A stretch of 64,000 nt of DNA from Pyronema omphalodes. Its lineage: Eukaryota > Ascomycota > Pezizomycetes > Pezizales > Pyronemataceae. The stretch lies in NCBI GenBank assembly GCA_024516155.1, contig JAJJXM010000004.1, positions 992,001 to 1,056,000 of the forward strand. The letters are read 5' to 3'. The position numbers were made by a program, and so were the translations under genes. Positions 1-9,035 of the stretch are shown one piece after another; the stretch's first letter is position 1, and each line of letters starts with the position of its first letter. A model generated the notes under the pieces. That model did not search any database. It worked only from the letters and a program-made list of their open reading frames with translations, and was not told where the DNA came from.

Positions 1-160
1 CGGGCTACGGTGCAGATATGTCCGGTATATGATTTTGGAAAACAAGTGTGAAAGCCCTACTTGCAGATGGAAGTAGATGGAGCCAGTTGCTGAGGATAGA
101 CGTGTGTCAATTCTTCCTGCGAAAAATACGTCTCAGGCATGGCCATACTCGCGGCAGAAA

Positions 161-189
161 GCTACAGTAACCGGAATTCCTGTTGGTGC
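161..189 (-). pseudogene. truncated 5S rRNA fragment (3' end only)
   Basis: About 29 bases matching the 3' end of the complete 5S gene that starts 60 bp to the right: 24 of about 28 aligned positions agree, in the same orientation, and then the match fades. The rest of a 5S gene is absent, so this is best read as a dead fragment. It could be a chance similarity, because the match is short. Confidence 0.4.
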
Positions 190-250
190 TGTGGTAAGTA
201 AGTACCCCGACAAAATAGTACAGATCAAAGTGAAAAAGAGGAACGAAAAA

Positions 251-369
251 AACTACAGTATCCGGGATTCCCGTCTGGTCACCCACGACAGTACTAGCCA
301 GACGATATCATGCTTAAATAGCGCAGAGCGGACGGGATGCGTTGTATTCATGATTCTATGACCGTAGCT
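251..369 (-). rRNA. 5S ribosomal RNA gene, copy 1
   Basis: This is a 119-nt 5S rRNA gene on the minus strand. The RNA joins the large ribosomal subunit and is transcribed by RNA polymerase III. Read on the minus strand, it begins AGCTACGGTCATA and ends GGATACTGTAGTT. These two ends pair over 9 bp with two G-U pairs as the 5S outer helix. Between them are the conserved fungal blocks CATCCCGTCCGCTC, TTAAGC, CTAGTAC and GTGGGTGACCA followed by GGGAATCCC. A T-run (plus-strand A-run at 246-252) directly follows as a Pol III terminator. A TATA-like ATTATAA lies about 15-20 bp upstream. Dispersed single 5S genes are usual in filamentous ascomycetes. The copy at 6337 differs by one base in the body. 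Confidence 0.88.
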
Positions 370-2432
370 GATACTTTGAGTTTATAATGTGTTATATCCA
401 TAATAATAACTCACATTATACTCGGTATTTTTTCGATATTCCAATGGAGTGCTGCCTTTTATGTATAGTTAGACGATCTGTGTGCTATTTTGTCACCTTT
501 CCTTCTCTTGTGCTTAATCGACTTCTTACTGTCAGTGTCCATTCGCAATATCTCCTCTTCATTTCTTTCTGCATCGCCTGCTCTTCTCGCAATCCATAGA
601 TTTGCCGTTTTTTATGTTCCTCAATCCCGTGGTCGCAAAAAAACTTGCGGTTGGTTTTCAAATGATGATGAATGCAGCCGATGATTACGATAATTAGCCC
701 TTATTGTTCATACAAACAGCAGCCGACGACGAGGCGATTTTAGAGCTCCACAGGTCTTCAGAGAACATCTGCAAACGGCTTTGACAGTTATTTAAGATTA
801 CCCGAAAGAGCTCAGCAGGTCAATAAAAGGCATAGTAATTAGGAAGAAAGAAGATTACTTATGAAATTGATGATCTCAACATCCGCCATCCGTCGTACCG
901 TATATACATACGGTGAAAAACTTCATCCTAATAGGACTTTACTGGCCTGTGGAATACTCCGGTTAGTAGGTATGTATGTACTCAAACGCTTTGCTTTAGA
1001 AGCTCAAAGAGAGGGGAGATGGAAAGAATAGTGGTAGAGAGAGGCTTGGGAGTAACGAGTTCATGTGAGTCAAGCACCCTCGTTAATATCCAGAAAATCA
1101 CCCATACTGCTCAATCCGGAATTATGGCCGTTGTTCTTCTTCTTTCTTTGGTTTTTCGGTGCTTATGGATCTGGCGCTTTTCTCTTTCATTTCCTGCTAG
1201 ATTCTACCAGGGCCATGTCAGTATAAACCCCATTGAGAGTGAGGAGGGTTGAGTGAGGAGGGTTGAGTGAGGAGTGTTAATGACGGGGGGTTGAGAAGAG
1301 GCGAGCTGGGAGAGGAGAGTTGGGAGAGGAGAGTAGGGAGACAGCAGCCGAGAAGAGGCGAGTTATTAGGAGAAAGCAAGGGAAGTGGAGAAAGGGCAAA
1401 CAGGGCTCTAAATGTACGGACTAGAATCAAAACCGGCACTAAGAAAAAAGGTGGCAACATGCCCAAGATATAATGAACGCTCTGGGGCGAATCCCGGCGA
1501 GACCCCAAGGTAAAAGTCAGAGCCACCGAAATGTATGAAAACTGTAGCACACGTCATAACCTCAATGTTGTGAACGTTCAAGAAATTCAAATCATAAATA
1601 AACCTCAATGAGCCAGTGCATTTATCCTTCTCTCCTTGTTCTCCACCTGCGGAATTTCTGGATCCGTAATCCTATACGAATAAGGTACTTTGCTCAAGTG
1701 GCTCCACAGTATTGAGGCTGTTTATTCACCTAATTTCGATGTACTTTCTCATGAGCACCCAGTGAAGGTTTTCATCTCAAAGTGTCGGGTTTATGTAACA
1801 GCCAGAGAGCAACTTTTTCGTTGGCTCTCTCATCTCCGTAATGAAGTAGAATATTGTTATTATGGGAGCCACATTAAGCTATCCAATACCCCATATTAGC
1901 TCTCGCCATGTCATCCTACATCTCTCTTCGAGGGTGTATGCACAGCTAGAAACTAGGTGATTTACTAGGGTTGAATACAGTACTGTCTTTAACCCTCTTG
2001 TTATAATAAATCTACACATATACGCTGCTGGCCACTTGGTAGCTGGGGTAGCCAGACAGGGGTTTAACGCTCGCAAAACCCCTCCAAGGCCGAACTTTTA
2101 ACACTTTGTGGCAAGGAGGTATATTTTAACACCTCGGAGTGATAAAATAGAACCCAGCGAACAATTCGATGGTTTCGAAAGTCAATCTGAAGGCGTGATT
2201 TTGGGGCTGTATACGATATAAGGCCACTTGTTTTTTGGTGGCGAGTCTATAATTGGAGGCATCACTAGTGCAGCTTTTAACAGTGCAATACCGAAACAGG
2301 TATAGTATGTACTCGAGCGAGCGTAGTTCAGGTTCAGTGACAGTATATGATTTCATAAGATACATCATACATGTACATGTCTAGTGCCCTTCTATGGGAC
2401 ACCATGCTCATCGGCCATTACTTGACGCATCA
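370..2432. other. intergenic stretch with duplicated blocks and unit-1-specific DNA
   Basis: I see no supported gene here. Blocks 427-495 and 1686-1957 are shared with unit 2. The 1.2 kb between them is absent from unit 2 and holds a short purine-rich tandem stretch at about 1230-1400 (GAGTGAGGAGGGTT and GGGAGAGGAGAGT variants). The remaining short open frames look like chance frames. Confidence 0.5.
1967..1996. repeat. 30-bp near-perfect palindrome
   Basis: The sequence from AGGGTTGAATACAG to TCTTTAACCCT is its own reverse complement apart from two mismatched pairs, so it can form a hairpin or cruciform. It lies just right of where homology between the duplicated units ends. Confidence 0.6.
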
Positions 2433-2441
2433 TTAAAATTA
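2433..2441. repeat. 9-bp target-site duplication, left copy
   Basis: TTAAAATTA lies immediately outside the left inverted repeat of the element at 2442-2882. It is repeated exactly at 2883-2891. The aligned site in the other unit, near 7740, has one copy with no insertion. Confidence 0.8.
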
Positions 2442-2882
2442 CGGATATTATGCAGGATTCCCCCCCGGGAAAGTGCGAAATTTTCCAGATACCCCCGTCT
2501 ATTCAATATGCCCCCCGCTTAGGTTGACAACACCTGCCTGCGCTTACGATCTGACTTTGCAAAGCGAATGTCAAACCGTGTGTCTACAGCCCACCTGTGG
2601 ATAGCCAATTTGAATTCGTGAAACGTAGGAAAATCATCTCCAAGGTGTAGTGCATGTTGAGATATCGTGCGCTCCATTGTCATTGTTGTTCAGAAGAATT
2701 AAAGAAGTGGAATCAATGTTTTCACCTGCAAGCGAAGAAAAAAAAACACGCGTGAAAATTCAGGCGCCCGGCGCTGTAGGCGGGTGTTCTCTACCTAAGC
2801 GAGGGGCATATCGAATAGACGGAGGTTTGACTGTATCTAACAAATTTCGCACTTTTCACGGGGGCATCCTGCATAATATCCG
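2442..2882. mobile_element. 441-bp MITE with long inverted repeats (Mutator-type)
   Basis: This is a non-autonomous DNA transposon. The left end starts CGGATATTATGCAGGA and the right end finishes with its reverse complement. The two ends stay alignable for about 100 bp, including shared blocks AAGTGCGAAATTT, CCGTCTATTC and ATATGCCCC. A perfect 9-bp direct repeat, TTAAAATTA, flanks it. Long inverted repeats plus a 9-bp duplication are the signature of Mutator-like elements. There is no transposase frame, only a meaningless 78-codon open frame, so it would need an enzyme supplied from elsewhere. The paralogous empty site in unit 2 shows that insertion followed the duplication. An alternative reading of the ends gives a 7-bp duplication. 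Confidence 0.85.
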
Positions 2883-2891
2883 TTAAAATTA
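2883..2891. repeat. 9-bp target-site duplication, right copy
   Basis: TTAAAATTA lies directly after the right inverted repeat of the MITE and is identical to 2433-2441. Confidence 0.8.
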
Positions 2892-2925
2892 TATCTTATA
2901 CTTGCCAAGACACTACCTCTACTAA

Positions 2926-3100
2926 ATGGTCGGCATCATACCTTTCTTGCATTTCCACCTTTATCCTACCTCCATCTCTGCTTTACCACTGCCTTTTCTT
3001 CACCTCCACCTTTGCTTTACCTCCATTCTGGCAACACCGCTTTTCTCCAAACCCCGTCTTTCCTCCTCGAACAGATTTCAACTGTCAATACTCCACACCA
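2926..3100 (+). promoter_or_regulatory. CT-rich promoter or leader of the acidic-protein gene, copy 1
   Basis: A pyrimidine-rich run with repeated CACCTTT and CTACCTCC motifs leads into the start codon at 3101. The same tract precedes the paralogous gene at 7966. Such CT tracts are common upstream of fungal genes. I see no clear TATA box. Confidence 0.4.
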
Positions 3101-3718
3101 ATGAATTCCCACCCTCAGTCTTCCGGGCAATCGGCACAAACCCTCGACCAACGTACATCACTAATCTATCCAATTCCGGTACGGAATTGGATTTATTATA
3201 CTGACGAAGACTTTGTTGCATCATCCAGGCCTACCGGCTTCTATTATTTTCAGAACGACAACGAAGAAGATGATCTACCAGAAATCGCTACAGAGGAAGA
3301 TTTTCATCGATTTCTGTTTGATCTTACCTCACGGGAGACTTCGGATTTCAGACAGGACACTAGCCAGTATAGAGAAATCATCAAGAAATACGCACATTGG
3401 ATTCCACCAGTTGGTCAGAACGTTAGTTCGAGTATTACGTTCGATGACGCAGAGGAAAGCTTGGATTCTTTGAATCAGATGGCTCTGGAGGCTAGACTGG
3501 TGGCGGCGAAGGCTATCCATAAGGGAGAGATTTGTTGCGGGATGCATCAAGAACCAAAGTGGGATGACGATGAACGTGAAGAGAGTGAAGGGGAGGAAGA
3601 TGAAGAGAGTGAAGAGGAGGAAGAAATGACGGACAATGAAAACGACACTACGATGGTTGAAGAACATGATGGACATACCGCGAAGGAGGAATTACAAAAT
3701 GTTGGTGGCAATTTGTAA
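3101..3718 (+). CDS. acidic protein of unknown function, copy 1 (205 aa)
   Basis: An uninterrupted frame from ATG to TAA. I do not recognise the family. The N-terminal part is mixed and looks folded, with YIYYTDEDF-like aromatic and acidic stretches, EEDFHRFLFDLTS and KKYAHWIPPVGQ. A middle segment contains ICCGMHQEPKW with two adjacent cysteines. The C-terminal third is strongly acidic, about residues 158-190, mostly Glu and Asp. There is no signal peptide, membrane segment or known catalytic motif. The start is supported by identical start codons and CT-rich leaders in both copies. The paralogue at 7966 keeps the frame but differs at about 30 residues and lacks 7 residues of the acidic run. 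Retention of both open frames suggests the gene is or was functional. Confidence 0.65.
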   Translation: MNSHPQSSGQSAQTLDQRTSLIYPIPVRNWIYYTDEDFVASSRPTGFYYFQNDNEEDDLPEIATEEDFHRFLFDLTSRETSDFRQDTSQYREIIKKYAHWIPPVGQNVSSSITFDDAEESLDSLNQMALEARLVAAKAIHKGEICCGMHQEPKWDDDEREESEGEEDEESEEEEEMTDNENDTTMVEEHDGHTAKEELQNVGGNL

Positions 3719-3888
3719 GGAGTTCAAAGGGGGGTCATCATGTTGGGCACTTTCTATTGCAATCATCGCAATCTTTCATAATCTTCAAGGCTGGTGCTGT
3801 AATGATTTTCTGCACGCTGTAGATAAACTTTTCAAAGATTCAATCGTCGCATTATCTACATGTATTCCTCAACCCTTGGTCCTGTCTT

Positions 3889-4210
3889 GCAGGCTCCCAG
3901 CCGTATAGCCTGCCAGTTTACCGGGCGAAATTGTAAACCAGATAAAATGAACTGATAGTTCACACTTGGTTGTTGCAGTCTTGGTGCCCCGGATACACAG
4001 TTGGTTCAGTTTTTACTGGGTCCATGGAACTGGGTCACTGCAATACCCTTGTTGAACTAATCTGGTAGAAAGTTTACTGGTGGATAGCCCAAACCAGTTT
4101 GAACTCATTTGAACAAACCAGTGCACGATGGGATAAAAAGATGGATATGACCCAGTTGGAACACATCCATGTGGGAACCATCCTCATTTGAACCCACCAG
4201 TGGCCAAGCC
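3889..4210 (+). repeat. CCAGTT/AACTGG-rich dispersed repeat, copy 1
   Basis: Downstream of the acidic-protein gene lies a sequence packed with CCAGTT, AACTGG and AACCAG words. It is shared with 8735-9035, and its first 130 bp recur inverted at 61908-62041. Shared words include CGTATAGCC, AAATGAACTGA and TACACAG-TGGTTCAGTT. I found no coding frame and no clear terminal repeats. It is probably an old non-autonomous element present before the segmental duplication. Confidence 0.65.
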
Positions 4211-5276
4211 TGCCAGTGCCTGAACACTCTCAACACACTAGTTTCTGGTTTGGTCTATGTACTTCCACACAGATCGTTACATGTTTCAGATCCAGCAGAT
4301 TAATCCTAACCTTGATGAATAAATGCAGCTCTACTAAACGCAATGATAATAGATGACAATCGCATTGTATTGAGATCCAGAACATAGGCATTAACTACCC
4401 CCCTGTGAAAGTCAAACGATATCGCGTTATGGTCTCAAATTGAGAAAAATCCATGCAGAGGAGCCTTATATCACCATTTCCAAGTCTAGTTGTCCAGTGG
4501 GGGAGATACAGACGACAAAAGGATGGGTAAGGGAAGAGTACAGGCAGGAACGATCCAGCGGGGTAGCCTGTGAGCGTGTAGGGCACTTGACACGAAGACG
4601 AGCAAGAACACTGGTCCGATAAAATTTGAAGCGCCGCATCTCCAGAAATGATGCATGTTCTGGGGTACATATATCCCAGTGGGAAACGGGGATAACAGCC
4701 TGTACCAAGAAGGTGTATATGGATAGTGTGGACACCTTGTAACATTACGGTTGGGAACGAGTGATCTACATCATAAACTTAGATAGTATGCAGGTAACCA
4801 TTACAGCGATGGACCGTCGGTACTTGGTAGGGCATGGGAATAAAACTTCACCAGAACCCCCAAGCCCTTTCAGTCGCAACTTTTCCAGAGAACCAAAACT
4901 AATTCTCCATGAAGTGAACGGTGGCTGGGTAGGTGAGTGGGTGGATGGGTTTGTAAAGTCTCGTTAGTTTCTTTTCTACCAAAACCCCCTTCGTCGTAGC
5001 TGATGAAATTTTCAGCAGGAGAATGAATTCAGAACTTTGTAGTACAATTATGTACAGCTCGGCACTCGTCTATGTGTTTTTTGTCTTGATGTTTTCTTAT
5101 GTGTAGTGACGCTGCGCGCAAAGGTGGGGTTTATGATCTCGGGTCCGGTTATGGGAAATTTATTCGCCGTTAGATTAATGCTAGGGTTTATGGTATGATA
5201 TCTGAGTTTCGTCACTTCGGACAGTATCCGTTGAGCCAACGATGGCTCTGGTATTTTTTTTTTCACCTATGGCCTA
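4211..5276. other. intergenic, no supported gene
   Basis: The first 150 bp match unit 2 at about 9030-9215. The block at 5130-5215 (TTATGATCTCGGGTCCGG and onward) matches 10155-10246. Between them I see no coding frame of convincing composition. Confidence 0.4.
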
Positions 5277-5441
5277 ATGCTGGAGCTGGATGGATTTCCA
5301 GTGCATTTTATCCATGAGGCTCCTCTGTTAGAAATGGCGATGGACCTCAGGGAGAAGTGCGAGGAATCCCAGTACCTCCTGGATTCGACGGCAAGGCCAC
5401 CCAAGAAGAAGGGAGTTGAACGGAGTGCCTTTGGGGAATGA
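5277..5441 (+). CDS. small possible ORF or exon remnant (54 aa)
   Basis: An ATG-to-TGA frame of 54 residues has protein-like composition: hydrophobic and acidic at the start (MLELDGFPVHFIHEAP), with a basic PPKKKG patch near the end. I do not recognise it. It starts just past the end of the segmental duplication and has no clear counterpart in unit 2. It may be a fragment of a lost gene or a chance frame. Confidence 0.2.
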   Translation: MLELDGFPVHFIHEAPLLEMAMDLREKCEESQYLLDSTARPPKKKGVERSAFGE

Positions 5442-6336
5442 TTATCCATAACTATTAGGTTCCGACGCTAAAAATACGAACTATTCGATTTACCACTATT
5501 GGATTACAACTATTGGATTCCCACTATCGACTTAACATAGCAACTTACGACTATCCGACAATATATTATGATTATTGCGAAAATACAAAAAGGGGAAGTT
5601 AAGCCGTCTGAGCTATGCGGTGGTAACCTGGGGACGAGGACATTGACTATTAGATACCGATGCCAAAAAAGACAAAAAAAGTAAAACGAACTATTCTACA
5701 CCTTAAAAATATAGGGTTTTACACCAAATATCTCGTGTATGGCCGGTTTGGGGAGATCTCTCTCTGGATCAGCGATGTGGGGGGTATTCAATGTTTTTCC
5801 CAGATATGATACGACATCGATGCTTGGAGCGTGGGTCATTAGTAGTTATTGAGCCAAATATTTTGCGAGGAAGAAACCCTCATTGCGATGTTACCTGTGG
5901 GGGGCATGAGGGAGAGGTTTCTTTTTTGCCAAAATTCTAGACGTCGTGCAGCCTGTCGGTCTTGGGCTTGTGGATTTGCAAATCTGCTAATCAAAGTCGG
6001 AACATTGCAACGGTTGTTAAGAGATTATGAATTTAGCATTGTCAAGGTGTGACAAGAAGCCCAGTGAATATCAAAATCAGATAGACAAAAAACATGTAAA
6101 ATTCTTTTGGGTAATTTTTGCGCTTACAAATTTCCAGGGATATTTACGGACTCGCAGTCGTTAATCAAGGAAAACACTACAGACCAACTTGGAACTAGCC
6201 TAGGAAATGCAAAACTGTGTATAAGTTAGAGACAGTAACATACACACTCTTTGACCAGTTGTAAGTAAAAAAAAAAAAAAAAAAAAACAATATACGACTA
6301 GGGAGAGGAGGGGCCCAAAAAAGATGAGGCGGCAAA
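5442..6336. other. intergenic between the duplicated units
   Basis: There are imperfect direct repeats of CGAACTATTC and ACTATTGGATT at 5460-5700 and an A-run of 21 at about 6268-6288. I see no gene. Confidence 0.4.
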
Positions 6337-6455
6337 AACTACAGTATCCGGGATTCCCGTCTGGTCACCCACGACAGTACTAGCCGGACGATATCATGCT
6401 TAAATAGCGCAGAGCGGACGGGATGCGTTGTATTCATGATTCTATGACCGTAGCT
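6337..6455 (-). rRNA. 5S ribosomal RNA gene, copy 2
   Basis: This 119-nt 5S rRNA gene on the minus strand is identical to copy 1 except for one base (A in copy 1, G here, plus strand, in the TAGCCxGACG block). The 9-bp outer helix, conserved internal blocks and Pol III terminator (plus-strand A-run at 6334-6338) are all present. A TATA-like ACATAATA sits about 15-25 bp upstream. Upstream flanks match copy 1 only in patches. The near-identity inside the gene against weak flank similarity points to selection or gene conversion on the RNA. It is probably functional. Confidence 0.88.
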
Positions 6456-7327
6456 GTTGTTGCACACGTATTATGTAACATTGATTTTGATTTAAATGTT
6501 TTCGATATGCGTGGAGGACTGCCTATCATGTAGAGGTAGCAGATTTTGGTACTATCGTATCACTGCTCAAGAGGCTATGCAGTAATGAGGCTGATTACTT
6601 ATTCAATTCTGATGTTCACTCTCATGAGCAGCTATTGAAAATTTTCATTTCAAACTTCTGGGTGTACATAAGCAGCCAGAGAGTAACTCCTTCGTTGGCT
6701 CTCTCATCTCCGAAATTGCGTAGAACAGTGTTATTACGAGAACCAAATTAAGCCATTCGGTACCGTATATCACTTCCCGCTATCTTAACTTGTAGCTATC
6801 GTCGAGAGTGCACATACGGTTAGAAACTACACTCGTGAAAAAAGGGGGGTTTTGAAAACGTTTTCGGAAACGGTTTGCACGCAACAACCATTTTTAGCGC
6901 TATGTAGACGTTTTTCACGCTACAAGCACTTGATACCAAAAGTGGTTTTTTTTTTTTTTTTTTTTTTTTTTGCAAACACTTTTAACGCTGAAAAGATATT
7001 GCAGAATCCAATCATTGTGAATTTTCAAGAATATTATCACACTTCGCAACGTATCGGTAGTCTCAAGCTCTATGTATAATACTCCATTTCTTAATTCGAA
7101 AGCGTATATACTCCCAAAACTGTTTTTAACTGCTGGAAAACGTGCCAAAGAATCTTTAGCGTCTGTTATCCGAGAACAGAGGTGGCAAGAAACGAATTGG
7201 CTCTACCAAATGTCTACTGATGGTGATTTAAACGTCTAGTTTCTCACGACAGAATTTCCGTCGTCAAAGATGATAGTAAAGGAAAATATTTTGAGTTGTA
7301 CAATCGTACGCTATGTGGAAGCGTCTT

Positions 7328-7430
7328 TCTCCTCTCAATTATTTTTCTCCTTTCAATATCTTTTCTTCTTTCAGTCATTTTTCTCCTTTCAATCATTTTT
7401 CTCCTTTCAATAAATGTTCTCCTTTTAACT
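7328..7430. repeat. 18-bp imperfect tandem repeat
   Basis: About six copies of a unit resembling CAATCATTTTTCTCCTTT. The period is a multiple of three, which makes long spurious frames on both strands (IERRK-type repeats on the minus strand). It is absent from unit 1. Confidence 0.7.
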
Positions 7431-7965
7431 ATCTCTGCAACGTCGGAAGTGATATGGAGAATCCTCTTGTCACTCAATTCCCACTCAATTTGATTCGGTA
7501 ATTTGTCTACACTTAGTGATGATTTCCAGGGTATTGAATACCGGGGAATGTTGCATTATCTCAACCCCCGATCTTCTCGTTAGTAAGTACAGATGCAGAG
7601 ACAAGTAAATTGAGTTGTCTATTTGTTCTCGACCCTTTATGCACCTGAGAAACTTTGTAATGGCAAGCACTTTTTCAGCAATATTCCAACACTTCTCTTC
7701 CTTCTATGGGACACCATGCCCATTGGCCACCACTTGACGCATAATTCAAATTATATTTTATAATTGCCAAGACACTACCTCCACTCAGTGTTCGGCATTA
7801 TACCTCTCTTGCATCTCCACCTTTATTCCACCTCCACCTTTCCTTTACCACCGCCTTTTCTGCACCCCCACCTTTACTCTACCTCCATTCTGGCAACACC
7901 GCTTTTATCCAAACCCCTTCTTTCCACCTCGAACAGCTTTTAACTGACAGTACTCTTATACGTCA

Positions 7966-8562
7966 ATGAATTCCCACCCTCAATCTTCCGGCCAATCGGC
8001 ACAAACCATCGACCAACGTACATCACTAATCTATCCAATTCCGGTACGGACTTGGGTTTATTATACTGATGAAGACTTCGTTGACTCATCCAGGCCTACC
8101 GGCTTGTATTATTTTCAGAACGGCAACGAAGAAGATGATCTACCAGAAATCGCTACACAGGAAGATTTTCATCGATTTCTGTTTGATCTTACCTCACGGG
8201 AGACTTCGGATCTCAGACGGGACTTTAGCCAGTATCCAGAAATCATCAAGAAATACGCACATTGGATTCCACCAGTTGGTCAGATTGTTGATTCGAGAAT
8301 TAAGCTCGATGACGCAGTGGAAAGCTTGGATGCTTTGGATCGGAAGTCTAGGGATGCTAGACTGGCGGCGGCGAAGGCTATGCATAAGGGAGAGATTTGT
8401 TGTGGAATGCATCAAGAACCAAAGTGGGATGACGATGAACGTGAAGAGAGTGAAAAGGAGGAAGAAATGACCGACAATGAAAACGACACTACGATGGTTG
8501 AAGAACATGATGGAGATACTGCCGCGAAGGAGGAGTTACAAAATGCTGCTGGCAATTTGTAA
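7966..8562 (+). CDS. acidic protein of unknown function, copy 2 (198 aa)
   Basis: This is the paralogue of the gene at 3101, with an intact ATG-to-TAA frame. The folded-looking N-terminal two-thirds and the acidic tail (about residues 155-182) are conserved. ICCGMHQEPKWDDDER is identical in both. The acidic run is 21 nt shorter, an in-frame loss. By hand I count roughly four to five times more amino-acid-changing than silent differences between the copies, concentrated at about residues 100-135 and in scattered sites before that. This suggests weak or diversifying selection. Family and function are unknown, and I see no targeting signal. Confidence 0.65.
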   Translation: MNSHPQSSGQSAQTIDQRTSLIYPIPVRTWVYYTDEDFVDSSRPTGLYYFQNGNEEDDLPEIATQEDFHRFLFDLTSRETSDLRRDFSQYPEIIKKYAHWIPPVGQIVDSRIKLDDAVESLDALDRKSRDARLAAAKAMHKGEICCGMHQEPKWDDDEREESEKEEEMTDNENDTTMVEEHDGDTAAKEELQNAAGNL

Positions 8563-8734
8563 GGAGTTTAAAGGGGGCCATCATGTTGGGCACTTTCTAT
8601 TGCAATCTTCGCAATCTTTCATAATCTTCAAGGCTGGCGCTGTAATGATTTTCTGCACGCTGTAGATAAACTTCTCAAAAATTCAATCGTCGCATTATCT
8701 ACATGTATTCCTCAACCCTTGGTCCTTTCTTGCG

Positions 8735-9035
8735 GGATCCCAACCGTATAGCCAGTTTATTGGGCAAAATACTAAACCAGGTAAAATGAACTGACAGTTC
8801 ACAGTTGGTTGTTGCAGTTTTTGCGGGGTCCATAGAACTGGGTAACTGCAATACCCTGGTTGAACTGACCCGTAGACAGTTTTACTGGTGGATAACCCAA
8901 ACCAGTTTGAACGCATGTGAACCAGTTCAGGATGGCATAAAAAAATTGTATCTGACCCAGTTAGAACACATCCTTGTTCAAATCAGCCCGCATCTCAACC
9001 CCGCCCATGTCTGAACCCACCCATGGCCACGCCTG
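8735..9035 (+). repeat. CCAGTT/AACTGG-rich dispersed repeat, copy 2
   Basis: Aligned with 3889-4210 at the same position behind the paralogous gene. It shares CCAACCGTATAGCCAGTTTA and AATGAACTGACAGTTCACAG with the inverted copy near 62 kb, and is closer to that copy in places than unit 1 is. Confidence 0.65.

Larger units (their letters stand above)
251..5215. repeat. segmental duplication, unit 1
   Basis: Left-hand copy of a direct duplication. Blocks shared with unit 2, in the same order and orientation, are: 251-369 with 6337-6455 (5S gene), about 427-495 with 6500-6560, about 1686-1957 with 6563-6830, 2380-2441 plus 2883-2930 with 7690-7795, about 2926-4360 with 7795-9215 (protein gene and downstream repeat), and 5130-5215 with 10155-10246. 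Unit 1 is lengthened by unshared stretches at about 496-1685, 1958-2380 and the MITE at 2442-2882. The copies are clearly diverged, so the duplication is not recent. Confidence 0.85.
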
